From: Chloroflexota bacterium
Lineage (GTDB): Bacteria; Chloroflexota; Anaerolineae; Caldilineales; Caldilineaceae
Length of the DNA stretch: 36,506 nt
NCBI GenBank assembly: GCA_003577005.1
Contig: QEUW01000071.1
Location: 1-36,506, forward strand
Direction of reading: 5' to 3'
Shown here: positions 7,358 to 15,652 of the stretch, piece by piece
Numbering within the stretch: position 1 is the first letter of the stretch
How the letters are laid out: each line of letters begins with the position of its first letter
The notes under the pieces: generated by a model
Seen by the model: only the letters and a program-made list of their open reading frames with translations
What the model was told of the DNA's origin: nothing
The model's database searches: none
Program-made: the position numbers and the translations under genes

Positions 7358-10300
7358 ATGGCTGGTCTCGGATCGGCAGGAGAGCGGAGAAAACGGCTGC
7401 GTACACTCGTATCGCTGGTAAGCCTTATCGTGCTTATCTCGTATGTGTCGTGGCTCGACCAGTTGGGCGAGCATACGCTGGCGGCTGAAGGGCAACCGTT
7501 GCGTATCAGCCAGGTCTATGGGGGCGGCGGCAACAGCGGCGCTCCCTACCAATCTGACTTTATCGAGATCTTCAACGCCAGCCCCGACCCCATTTATCTG
7601 GGGGGATGGTCGGTACAGTACGCCTCAGCCGACAGCGGTTCCTGGAAGGTGACAGCCCTCGGCGGCGTTACGATACCCGGCTACGGCTATCTGTTGGTAA
7701 AAGAAGCAGCGGGCGCAAATGGCGCTGAATTGGGGCATTATGATGTAGCTGGCGACATCAACCTGAGCGCGAGCGATGGCAAAGTCGCCCTGGTCGCCAG
7801 CGAAGCGGCTATCGATGGCCGCTTCCATCCGGCTGTCGTCGATTTTATCGGTTATGGCGGGGCGAACGAGGCCGAAGGCGCGCCTGCCGGCAAGCCATCC
7901 AACACCAAGTCTACCCACCGTAAAAATGGCGGTTGCCAGGACAGCGACTACAATGCCGATGACTTCGACGTGGCCGAACCCGCGCCGCGCTCAAGTGCAT
8001 CCGCAACCAATCCATGCGCCCTACCCCCTACCGAGGCACCAACCGAAACACCGACTGAAATACCGACTGAAACGCCGACTGAAATACCGACTGAAATACC
8101 GACAGAGACACCAACCGAGACGCCTACAGAGACGCCGCTCCCACCTCCTACCGACACAGCCACTCCCCCCTCAACTGAAACACCGACGGACACACCTCTG
8201 CCGCCGACCGAGACGCCAACTGAGGTGCCGACTGAAACACCGACCGAGACGCCGACTGAAACACCAACCAACACGCCGCCCCCGACTGAGACACCGACCG
8301 AAACACCCGGCGAACTACCTACGCCGACGCCCACTGATGAAGGTGAACCCTCGCCACCACCCACAGTGACACCGACCGAGACGCCGTGGGTGGCCGATAC
8401 GCCCACACCCACGCCGGCCGAGTTCAGCGAACCAGATGCAACGGACACACCCATACCGACCGAGACGCCGGGGTTTGTCGACACGCCCACACCCACGGAA
8501 CTCGTCGATCCCGGCGCAACGGATACGCCTACACCCACTGAAATATCCTGGTGGGAGGATACGCCAACCCCGACGCCGACCGAGACGCCCGTGGATACGC
8601 CAACGGAAACGCCTACGTTATCGCCTACGCCAACACCTACGGCCAGCGCAACCCCACAGCCCGGCGCCCCGCCGCGTATCCTGATCACCGAGTTTATGGC
8701 GGACCCGGCTGCCGTTGCCGACAGCGCCGGCGAATGGATCGAGCTCTTCAATGCCAGCGGGGCGCCCGTCAACCTGCGCAACTGGGCACTCGCTGACCTG
8801 GGCAGTGAGTGGCACGTAATCAACACCGACCTTATGCTCGAGTCAGGGGCCTACATCGTCCTGGCGCGCAACACGAATTTTGACGCCAATGGCGGTGTGA
8901 GTGCGGTGTATGGCTATACAGGCATCAATCTTGGTAACAGCGCCGACGCCCTGCGCCTGCTAGCGCCAGGCGATATCGAAGTAGACCGGGTGGAATGGGG
9001 TGGCGCAACTGGCCTGACTATTGCGGCTGGCCTTAGCTACGAACGTACCGGTCTGGACGACCCGGCCATCTGGGCGAAGGCGTACAACTCCTGGCCCGGT
9101 TCAGCCGGTGACAAGGGCACACCCGGCGGCGCCTACGTGCCGCCGCCAGCCACTGCTACACCGACGCAGGCCCCAGAAGCAGCTACCTTCACACCCACTC
9201 CTACCGCTACGACCGGGTCTCTCCCAACGGCGACACCGACATCGTTTAGCGGTCCACCGCCGCGCATCCTCATTACCGAGTTCCTGGCCGACCCCAAGGC
9301 GGTGGGCGACAACCTGGGTGAATGGTTCGAGCTTCATAACCCCACTACAGCCCCCGTCAATTTGCGCGGCTGGATCATCAGCGACCAGGGCGGTGAACGT
9401 CACACCATCCTGGCCGATCTGCTCATTTCACCCGGAGGCTACCTTGTCCTTGGCCGGAATGGCGACCCGGCTGCCAATGGCGGCGTACCGGTGGACTACG
9501 TCTATACCGGCATCTCCCTGGCAAATAGCAACATTGATAGCCTGCTACTAATGGCCCCTGACAACACGTTGGTCGACCAGGTGGTCTGGGGCGAGGCAAC
9601 CGGCCTGGCAGTTAGCGCCGGTGCAAGCTACGAGCGCACCAATCTAGATGACCCACCCAGTTGGGTGCTTGCCGCTACACCTTGGCCGGGTTCGGCAGGC
9701 GACAAGGGTAGCCCAAGCGCCGCCTATGCGCCTCCACCCGCGCCAACGCCGACGGCCACTCCTACTCCGCCGCCAGCTACAGCGACGGCCACAGCACCCC
9801 CCATGAGTGGGCCAGCACCGCGCATCCTCATCAGCGAATTCCTGGCCGACCCCAAAGCGGTCACCGACACCGCCGGCGAATGGGTCGAACTCCACAATCC
9901 CGGCAGCACGGCGGTCAATCTACACGGCTGGGTCTTGGCCGATGAAGGCAACGAACGCCACACCATCAAGGCTGATCTCACCATTCCACCTGGCGGCTAT
10001 GTCGTTCTCGCCCGCCAGGACGACCCGGCGCTGAATGGCGGAGTAACGGTTCACTATGTTTACACAGGAATTACGCTTGCCAACGGGGATGACGCTCTCC
10101 GCTTGTTGGCGCCCAACGATGAGGAAGTGGACCAGGTGGCCTGGGGTGGTGATACACCGCTTGACCCCCAACCCGGCGTTAGTTTCGAGCGAATCGGTAT
10201 AGCCGATCCGGCCACCTGGCAGCCCGCGACCAGAGCCTGGCCTGGATCAGCGGGTGATTATGGCACACCAGGCTCTGCCTACGCGCCAGCACCCGACCCC

Positions 10301-13123
10301 ACAGCCACACCCATTGCCACCTCAACAGTGACAACCGCGACGCCGACGCCCGATAGCGCGCCACCGCCACGCATCCTCATCAGCGAATTCCTGGCCGACC
10401 CTAAGGCCGTAGACGACCGCGATGGCGAATGGATTGAACTCTTCAACCCCAGCAGCGCGCCGGTCAACCTGCGTGGCTGGATCATTGCGGACTTGGGTAA
10501 CGAACGGCACACCATCGATGCAGACTTGGTGATCCAACCGGGCCTCTATGTGGTGCTGGCCCGCAACGGTGATTTCACCGCCAATGGCGGCGTTCTGGTA
10601 CACTATGTCTATACCGGCATCGCGCTCGGCAATCAGCAGGACGCCATCCTCCTCCTGGCGCCTACGGGTGTCGAGGTAGATCGCGTGGCCTGGGGCGGCG
10701 ACACCGGGCTCAAGACAACGGCAGGCGCCAGCCTGGAACGGACATTGGTTGGCGACGAACCGGGCTGGTCCACTGCCTCGACTACCTGGCCGGCCTCAGC
10801 GGGTGATTGGGGCAGCCCGGGTGGAGCACCTCTATCTCCTACGCCGACCCCCAGCGCGACAGATGGCCCATCCGCCACACCCACGCCCGACACGACCCCA
10901 GCGCCACGCATCTTGATCAGCGAATTTCTGGCCGACCCCAAGGCGGTCAACGACAGCGACGGCGAGTGGATCGAACTCTACAATGCGTCTTCCGCAGCGG
11001 TAAACCTCAATGGCTGGGTACTCACCGACCTCGACGGCGAACGTCACACGATCAACACAGACCTGATCCTTGCACCGGGCGCCTATGTCGTTCTTGCCCG
11101 CAACGGTGACCCGGCAACCAATGGGGGTGTGCCCGTGGACTATATCTACCGCAGCTTTTCCCTCTCCAATAGCGACGATGAGATTATCCTATTGGCTCCA
11201 GATGGCCGCGAGGCCGACCGGGTAGCTTGGGGTGATGACAGCGGTCTCAAAGTCAAGCCGGGGGCCAGCCTTGAGCGTCTCGGCTTTGAGGGCGAGCCGC
11301 TCTGGGCGAGCCCAGCCACACCCTGGCCGGATTCTTCCGGTGACTTTGGCACGCCGGGCACCGCTTACACAGCCACACCTGACTCACCCACACCGACACC
11401 GGGCGCCACTCCTGCGCCCGGCCCCTGGCCCGTGATCACCCAACCCGGCCTGCTGGCTATCGATGAAGTCTTTTACTTTGGCAGCGATGAAGAATTTATC
11501 GCGCTAGTCAACCTGGGTGATACACCGGTCGATCTAGCTGGCTGGAGCGTCGGTGATGCCCAGACGGCAGGCAGCAATGAAGGGATGGTTGCCCTACCCG
11601 CAGGTTATCTGCTAGCGCCTGGTGAAGTCTTTGTGGTGGCGCGCAACGGCGCCGGTTTCCGTAGCAAGTGGGGCCAGCCGGCGCACGGTGAACTGGAGGG
11701 CAGCGATCCAGACACGCCCGATCTTGACCGCCGTCGTGACCTGGCAACCGGCTCGCTTGTCCTCAACGACGTGGGTGATGAAGTGGTGCTCCTCAACCCG
11801 GCGCTCGAAATCGTAGACGCCCTCGCCTTTGCCAAAGGCGACTATAGCACGCTGGGCCTAACCGGTCTGTTGCAGCCGCCCAAGGGATATTCGCTGCAAC
11901 GGGTGCCTGGCGCCCGCTTCCCGGATGTAGCAGAAGTCCGCCACCGTTTTCTGTTCGCTCCGCCCCGTCCCTTTGAGACGCGTGGCCTGCCATTGGCCCA
12001 ACTGCATGAACAACCGGCGCTCGATCAGGGCCTGTACGCACTGTGGGGATCGCTCGGCGCCCAGAGCAATTTCTCCACCGGGCTGACGGCGCCGCCGCAC
12101 TACCTACTGGCGGCGGCCGGCGCCCAGGGGCTCGATTTTCTTGCTATCGCCGACGCTGGCCCCACGACCCCCTGGCAGGAGGTGGGCGCGGTCTGGCAGC
12201 TGCCCGCCTGGCATTGGCAGGGCGGCAAGGATGAGCGAGCCGTGATCTACAGCAACAGCGATGAGGCGCTGACCAACCGAGACGCCTTGCTGGCGCACCT
12301 GGCCGGAACCGGCACCCTTGCTCAATGGCAGGGGAAAGATCCACTGGCGACGGCCGAGACTCCGGCGTTGAGCGCCGATCATATTACGGTTCCCGCCGGT
12401 CTAGTGAATCTTTATAAGCTGTGGGCGAGCGCCGGCCAGCCTCTGTTGCCGGCTGGCAACAGCAATCCACCCTTGCCGGGCGCAGCTGATCCGACCCCGA
12501 GCTATACCGGTTTGGCCGTCATGCACCCCGACCTGGCTGGCATCCACGAGGCATTGGCAACCCGGCGCGGCTGGCTCACCAGCGCTCCCGGTCTCTGGCT
12601 CACCTTGCAAGCAGAGACCGTCTCCGGCGAATACATCTGGATGGGATCCGCCCTGCCGGCGAGCAATGCGGTAACCTTCCATCTCTACTATGGCGACCGC
12701 AGCGGCGAAGTAGCCGGTCTTGCTCTCTGGCAAGACAACCGGCCGGTGCGCCAACTTGACCTGCCGCCAGCGGGTGGTCGCTGGTCGGTGACATTGCCGG
12801 CCGCACCCAACAGCTTCTTCTACGCCGTCGCCACCCAGGCAGATGGCGACTACGCTGTGACTGCGCCCTTGTGGGTCACGCCGGCTACGGATGGCGTCGT
12901 GCTGATTAATGAAGTGCTGCCTGCGCCCGCCGCCGACCACAACGGCGATGGCGTGGTCGATGGCGAGGACGAGTTCATCGAGTTGTACAATCCAGGCGCG
13001 CAGCACGGCGGATGGCGCCCCAACACGGCGATTTGCCTTTGGCGCCGGGCGCATTCTTGCCGGTGGCGAGCGGTTGTTGCTCTGGCGAAAAGAGAGCCGG
13101 ATCAATCTGAACGTGGAGAATGA
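7358..13123 (+). CDS. Giant secreted multi-LTD (lamin-tail domain) protein with degenerate PHP-like domain; frameshifted near its 3' end
   Basis: The 1921-residue frame begins at an ATG with AAGGAGG upstream. Residues about 15-32 form a signal anchor or signal peptide. A first LTD (about 48-220) is of the type found on extracellular nucleases. A TPTET-rich linker (about 223-438) leads to five closely related LTDs starting near residues 439, 635, 820, 1003 and 1181. Each opens PRILI(T/S)EF(M/L)ADP and is joined to the next by a TPTP linker. A divergent LTD follows (about 1365-1543), then a PHP-like domain (about 1550-1840) that lacks the metal-binding His residues, then the start of a last LTD (about 1846). 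After EFIELYNPGA the frame goes wrong and ends in unrelated residues, while the expected continuation appears in another frame (13062-13994). LTDs are beta-sandwich modules of surface proteins and nucleases. No active nuclease motif is visible, so an adhesive or structural role is more likely. Confidence 0.82.
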   Translation: MAGLGSAGERRKRLRTLVSLVSLIVLISYVSWLDQLGEHTLAAEGQPLRISQVYGGGGNSGAPYQSDFIEIFNASPDPIYLGGWSVQYASADSGSWKVTALGGVTIPGYGYLLVKEAAGANGAELGHYDVAGDINLSASDGKVALVASEAAIDGRFHPAVVDFIGYGGANEAEGAPAGKPSNTKSTHRKNGGCQDSDYNADDFDVAEPAPRSSASATNPCALPPTEAPTETPTEIPTETPTEIPTEIPTETPTETPTETPLPPPTDTATPPSTETPTDTPLPPTETPTEVPTETPTETPTETPTNTPPPTETPTETPGELPTPTPTDEGEPSPPPTVTPTETPWVADTPTPTPAEFSEPDATDTPIPTETPGFVDTPTPTELVDPGATDTPTPTEISWWEDTPTPTPTETPVDTPTETPTLSPTPTPTASATPQPGAPPRILITEFMADPAAVADSAGEWIELFNASGAPVNLRNWALADLGSEWHVINTDLMLESGAYIVLARNTNFDANGGVSAVYGYTGINLGNSADALRLLAPGDIEVDRVEWGGATGLTIAAGLSYERTGLDDPAIWAKAYNSWPGSAGDKGTPGGAYVPPPATATPTQAPEAATFTPTPTATTGSLPTATPTSFSGPPPRILITEFLADPKAVGDNLGEWFELHNPTTAPVNLRGWIISDQGGERHTILADLLISPGGYLVLGRNGDPAANGGVPVDYVYTGISLANSNIDSLLLMAPDNTLVDQVVWGEATGLAVSAGASYERTNLDDPPSWVLAATPWPGSAGDKGSPSAAYAPPPAPTPTATPTPPPATATATAPPMSGPAPRILISEFLADPKAVTDTAGEWVELHNPGSTAVNLHGWVLADEGNERHTIKADLTIPPGGYVVLARQDDPALNGGVTVHYVYTGITLANGDDALRLLAPNDEEVDQVAWGGDTPLDPQPGVSFERIGIADPATWQPATRAWPGSAGDYGTPGSAYAPAPDPTATPIATSTVTTATPTPDSAPPPRILISEFLADPKAVDDRDGEWIELFNPSSAPVNLRGWIIADLGNERHTIDADLVIQPGLYVVLARNGDFTANGGVLVHYVYTGIALGNQQDAILLLAPTGVEVDRVAWGGDTGLKTTAGASLERTLVGDEPGWSTASTTWPASAGDWGSPGGAPLSPTPTPSATDGPSATPTPDTTPAPRILISEFLADPKAVNDSDGEWIELYNASSAAVNLNGWVLTDLDGERHTINTDLILAPGAYVVLARNGDPATNGGVPVDYIYRSFSLSNSDDEIILLAPDGREADRVAWGDDSGLKVKPGASLERLGFEGEPLWASPATPWPDSSGDFGTPGTAYTATPDSPTPTPGATPAPGPWPVITQPGLLAIDEVFYFGSDEEFIALVNLGDTPVDLAGWSVGDAQTAGSNEGMVALPAGYLLAPGEVFVVARNGAGFRSKWGQPAHGELEGSDPDTPDLDRRRDLATGSLVLNDVGDEVVLLNPALEIVDALAFAKGDYSTLGLTGLLQPPKGYSLQRVPGARFPDVAEVRHRFLFAPPRPFETRGLPLAQLHEQPALDQGLYALWGSLGAQSNFSTGLTAPPHYLLAAAGAQGLDFLAIADAGPTTPWQEVGAVWQLPAWHWQGGKDERAVIYSNSDEALTNRDALLAHLAGTGTLAQWQGKDPLATAETPALSADHITVPAGLVNLYKLWASAGQPLLPAGNSNPPLPGAADPTPSYTGLAVMHPDLAGIHEALATRRGWLTSAPGLWLTLQAETVSGEYIWMGSALPASNAVTFHLYYGDRSGEVAGLALWQDNRPVRQLDLPPAGGRWSVTLPAAPNSFFYAVATQADGDYAVTAPLWVTPATDGVVLINEVLPAPAADHNGDGVVDGEDEFIELYNPGAQHGGWRPNTAICLWRRAHSCRWRAVVALAKREPDQSERGE
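8033..8665 (+). repeat. Degenerate tandem repeat encoding a Thr/Pro/Glu linker
   Basis: The DNA consists largely of 6-, 12- and 18-base variants of CCGAC(T/C)GA(A/G)ACACC. It encodes repeated TPTET, TPTEI and TPTDTP units between the first and second LTD of the giant protein. The opposite strand is open as well (VGVSVGV repeats), which is only a by-product. Such arrays can change length by slippage. Confidence 0.75.
8672..11370 (+). repeat. Five tandem LTD-coding modules of about 540-590 bp
   Basis: Modules start near 8672, 9260, 9818, 10363 and 10903. They share long identical DNA stretches; for example the 32 bases at 9821-9852 recur at 10370-10401. This points to recent tandem duplication or recombination-driven homogenisation inside the gene. 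Confidence 0.8.
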
Positions 13124-13994
13124 TTATGTTCGCCTATTGCGGCCGGATGGCTCCGAAGCCGACCGTATCGATTGGATAGAAAAGCCACCACGGGATCGCT
13201 CCATCAGCCGCTATCCCGACGGCAAAACGTGGATCTACGACGCAAAGGTGACACCAGGGCAGCCCAACGCGCGCGGCGAGCCAGAGGTCAGTAGTTCGAC
13301 CTGGCAGCTTACACAGCCAGGCCGGTATAGCGAATACGAATATGCAAACAATGTGAATGGCCAGGGGCTTGTTCAGGCTGGGACTGTGGCAAACGCCAGG
13401 CTGTACGGGCTCAAGGTGTACGTCGAGTTCGATGCGCTGGTGACTGTTCCACCGGGCCTGCTGGGCCGGAGCATCTATGTGGCAGACCCGGCGCGCTATC
13501 CCGCCGGTCCCTTTGCCGGTGCGGGGATCCACGTCTACTTGCGCCGCGGCGACTATCCGCAACTGCGCGAGGGTGACCTGGTGCGTGTGCGTGGGTGGCT
13601 CGAATCGTTCCGCGGCGAGATGCAATTGGTGGTTGACCGGCCGCAACAGATTGTTCGGCTATCGCCCGCTGCGCACCTGTTGCCGCTTTCCATTAGCATC
13701 GGCCAAATGGGTGAGCGGTTAGAGGGACGGCTGGTGACCTTCCGCGGTCTGGTGACCGGTGTTCAGGGCGACACCGTCTACATGGTGGACCCAATGCGAC
13801 CGCGGGGCGGGTCGGTGCGCGTTGTTATCCGCAACACATTGGGCTGGACACCAGCCCCCATCACGCGCGGCGAGATATGGGAGGTGACCGGCATCGTCAG
13901 TCAGTTTGCCTATGAAGCGCCCTGGAATGGCGGCTACCGGGTGCTGGTACGAGTTCCGGGAGACCTGGTGCGGGTGAGGGCTGCACGAAAGTAA
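13062..13994 (+). CDS. C-terminal fragment of the giant LTD protein (last LTD end and OB-like domains), out of frame with the main part
   Basis: The frame is open from 12909, but meaningful sequence starts near 13062 with GERLLLWRKES, which completes an LTD (NVENDYVRLLRPDGSEADRI). It is followed by about 230 residues resembling the OB-fold nucleic-acid-binding region of secreted nucleases of the YhcR/ExeM type. Two OB-like units are visible: around GLVQAGTVANARLYG...GDLVRVRGWLE, and around GERLEGRLVTFRGLVTGV...GEIWEVTGIV. No catalytic exonuclease/phosphatase domain follows; the protein stops at the TAA 13992-13994. It has no Shine-Dalgarno of its own and is best read as the end of the 7358 gene, which would then be about 2,200 residues. 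Gene finders may call it separately from an arbitrary start. Confidence 0.7.
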   Translation, partial: GGERLLLWRKESRINLNVENDYVRLLRPDGSEADRIDWIEKPPRDRSISRYPDGKTWIYDAKVTPGQPNARGEPEVSSSTWQLTQPGRYSEYEYANNVNGQGLVQAGTVANARLYGLKVYVEFDALVTVPPGLLGRSIYVADPARYPAGPFAGAGIHVYLRRGDYPQLREGDLVRVRGWLESFRGEMQLVVDRPQQIVRLSPAAHLLPLSISIGQMGERLEGRLVTFRGLVTGVQGDTVYMVDPMRPRGGSVRVVIRNTLGWTPAPITRGEIWEVTGIVSQFAYEAPWNGGYRVLVRVPGDLVRVRAARK

Positions 13995-13997
13995 GAC

Positions 13998-14056
13998 GAT
14001 GCCGGGCACTGGAAGATAGACGATGGGCTATTGTCTATCTTCCAGTGCCCGGCATC
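13998..14056. terminator. Long perfect hairpin between convergent genes
   Basis: Perfect 24-bp arms (13998-14021 and 14033-14056) enclose an 11-base loop. The stem contains the TAG stop (14035-14037) and the last seven codons of the minus-strand pantothenate kinase, and begins three bases after the LTD gene stop. It could terminate both converging transcripts, but has no T-tract; it may equally be one of the mobile palindromic repeats of this genome. Confidence 0.5.
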
Positions 14057-14919
14057 CGGTTCGCCATCTCCTCTGCATGTAACATAGCGCCTAAGGCAGT
14101 GGCGTACCCCGCATCGGTGGGTAGCTCCATTGAAGTGGCGTAGTAGCGGCCAACCGACTCAAGCACACGGCGGATGCTCGGCATGTCGGTTAGATGGCCG
14201 GTAACGATAATCCGCTCGATCTGCCGGGCGCGTGCCGCCTGAATCGCCAGCAGACCGATCACCTGGCCGACCATAGTAACCAGCGCCGCGGCCAGGTCGG
14301 GGCGGCTGACCTCAGCGGCAGAGCGGGCCAACCGCCCAAAGTTGACCGCAGTAGCGTCGGCGGGGAGAGCGCCGATGGGGCCGGTGACGACATCGGCCAG
14401 GCTCAGGTCGGCGCCATTGGGGTTGCCGGCCTGAGCCAAAGCGTCAATCTCATGCGGGTCAACAGTGCCCAACAGAAGCCGCGCCAGGCCCAGCATCGTG
14501 CCGCCCCCCACAGCCGTTCCTGTAGCATGAGTATAGGTGTTCCCCCGTGCAGCCACCATGGCCGTGCCGGAGCCGCCACTGACGACCAGCACCGGCGGCT
14601 CATCTGCGGTTGCGGCAAGCCCGGCCATCGCCTGCCCGCCGCGACCGATAGCGGTCAGTTCGTCTACACCAATGATCCGGCACTGGCCGATTCGCTCAGG
14701 CAGCAACCGGTGCCGTCCACCGGTAACTGCCAGATACGGTAATTCCTCCAGATCAATATCGCGGTCAGCGAGAATCGCTCGCACCAATGCCTCATCTGGT
14801 TCATGGGTGTATGCGCGTGTCCAGCGTTGCCAACGCCCCTTCGTTCTAGCAACAGTATCCGTATTGCTGATGCCAAAATCGATGGCAGCCTGTGTGGATT
14901 GAGTCGATACAGAAATCAT
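14035..14919 (-). CDS. coaW: Type II pantothenate kinase (CoaW/fumble-type)
   Basis: The 294-residue protein has an actin-like ATPase layout. An N-terminal phosphate-binding strand, AAIDFGISNTDTV, comes first. The segment VVSGGSGTAMVAARG...THATGTAVGGGTMLGLARLLLG matches the adenosine/phosphate motif region of type II pantothenate kinases. IIVTGHLTDMP and a final YATALGAMLHAEE follow as expected. The enzyme would phosphorylate pantothenate in the first step of CoA synthesis. The length suits bacterial type II enzymes (about 265-300). ATG 14917-14919 is chosen because GGAG lies eight bases upstream; TTG 14952 is an in-frame alternative. The last codons and the stop lie inside a 24-bp-stem palindrome, so its C-terminal MPGTGR may have been created by that repeat. 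Confidence 0.85.
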   Translation of the reverse strand: MISVSTQSTQAAIDFGISNTDTVARTKGRWQRWTRAYTHEPDEALVRAILADRDIDLEELPYLAVTGGRHRLLPERIGQCRIIGVDELTAIGRGGQAMAGLAATADEPPVLVVSGGSGTAMVAARGNTYTHATGTAVGGGTMLGLARLLLGTVDPHEIDALAQAGNPNGADLSLADVVTGPIGALPADATAVNFGRLARSAAEVSRPDLAAALVTMVGQVIGLLAIQAARARQIERIIVTGHLTDMPSIRRVLESVGRYYATSMELPTDAGYATALGAMLHAEEMANRMPGTGR

Positions 14920-15155
14920 TGAATGTACTCCGGCCCGTTTAGATCTCACCAATGAAGTGACTGTTCAGAACAAGCGCCCAGAGGCGCACAAGCACCAACA
15001 AAAAGCAAAGGGCGGTTCGCGAAACATACAGAATCTTTACGAGGAACGCCTCAGGATTCCTCTGTAGCCTCTGTCGTTCTTTGCGTTCGCCGTGAGCCGC
15101 TTTTCGTTCTGGCTTGCCAAATTTGAGGGAAAAGACCTGTATCAATACGCAATAA

Positions 15156-15196
15156 ATGTAAGCAATTCGTAAAGCAAATGAACGGATTGCTTACAT
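15156..15196. repeat. Inverted repeat with 15-bp arms
   Basis: ATGTAAGCAATTCGT (15156-15170) faces its complement (15182-15196) across 11 bases with a single mismatch, which would be a G-U pair in RNA. It may be an operator or a palindromic repeat; it lies in the gap upstream of both flanking genes. Confidence 0.6.
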
Positions 15197-15247
15197 ATCT
15201 TAGCATTATGCACGAAGAATTCACACGATTTTCTAATCTAACGGCTA

Positions 15248-15276
15248 TTGCCTTTACACGTAACTTTACTCATAAT
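15248..15276 (+). promoter_or_regulatory. Promoter candidate upstream of the CBM48 gene
   Basis: TTGCCT (15248-15253) and CATAAT (15271-15276) are 17 bases apart, in an A/T-rich stretch. It would give a leader of about 370 bases to the CBM48 gene, so the assignment is weak. Confidence 0.3.
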
Positions 15277-15652
15277 AGAATCGATGCCTTTTTATCCACC
15301 TTTCTATTACATATCTGGGAGTCAGTTGATCAGCGCGCTACCTCTTTGTCTGTTGTGAGCCGGTTAGCGGCGTCGTATTCGCCAGAGGGGTGCGTTTATA
15401 CAGTTTCTTGTATCTGTGGCGTCTGCACACAAAACGAGATGGTTGTATGTACGCGGTTTCTGGTCGGGCGCGAGGTTTCTGTACCCAGCGTCTGCCTTCA
15501 CCGAGTAATCTTGAGCATAGCACAAAGGGTGCGCTTGTGTGAAACAGCAGTCGGTTCGATAGGTGGATGCGTTCATGGCGACAGTTTGCCAGCGTCCGCG
15601 CAAGCTGTCGAGCCATACGTGGCCAGTTGCGTTTTCATCGAAGGAGCAGTCA

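Larger units (their letters stand above)
14920..15652. other. Long AT-richer intergenic region without a convincing gene
   Basis: This stretch of about 730 bases is richer in A/T than its neighbours. A frame of 161 codons (15178-15663) exists, but it is Cys-rich with no family resemblance and has no Shine-Dalgarno, so I do not call it. The region holds an inverted repeat at 15156-15196 and a promoter-like pair at 15248-15276. Confidence 0.5.

Noticed and set aside
7948..8826. 292-codon minus-strand frame with VGVSVGV repeats
   Set aside because: It is the reverse of the TPTET linker DNA; the low-complexity composition follows from the repeat on the coding strand.
15548..15562. tRNA T-loop-like GGTTCGAT
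   Set aside because: No matching acceptor, D or anticodon arms around it; no tRNA could be assembled anywhere in the window by eye.
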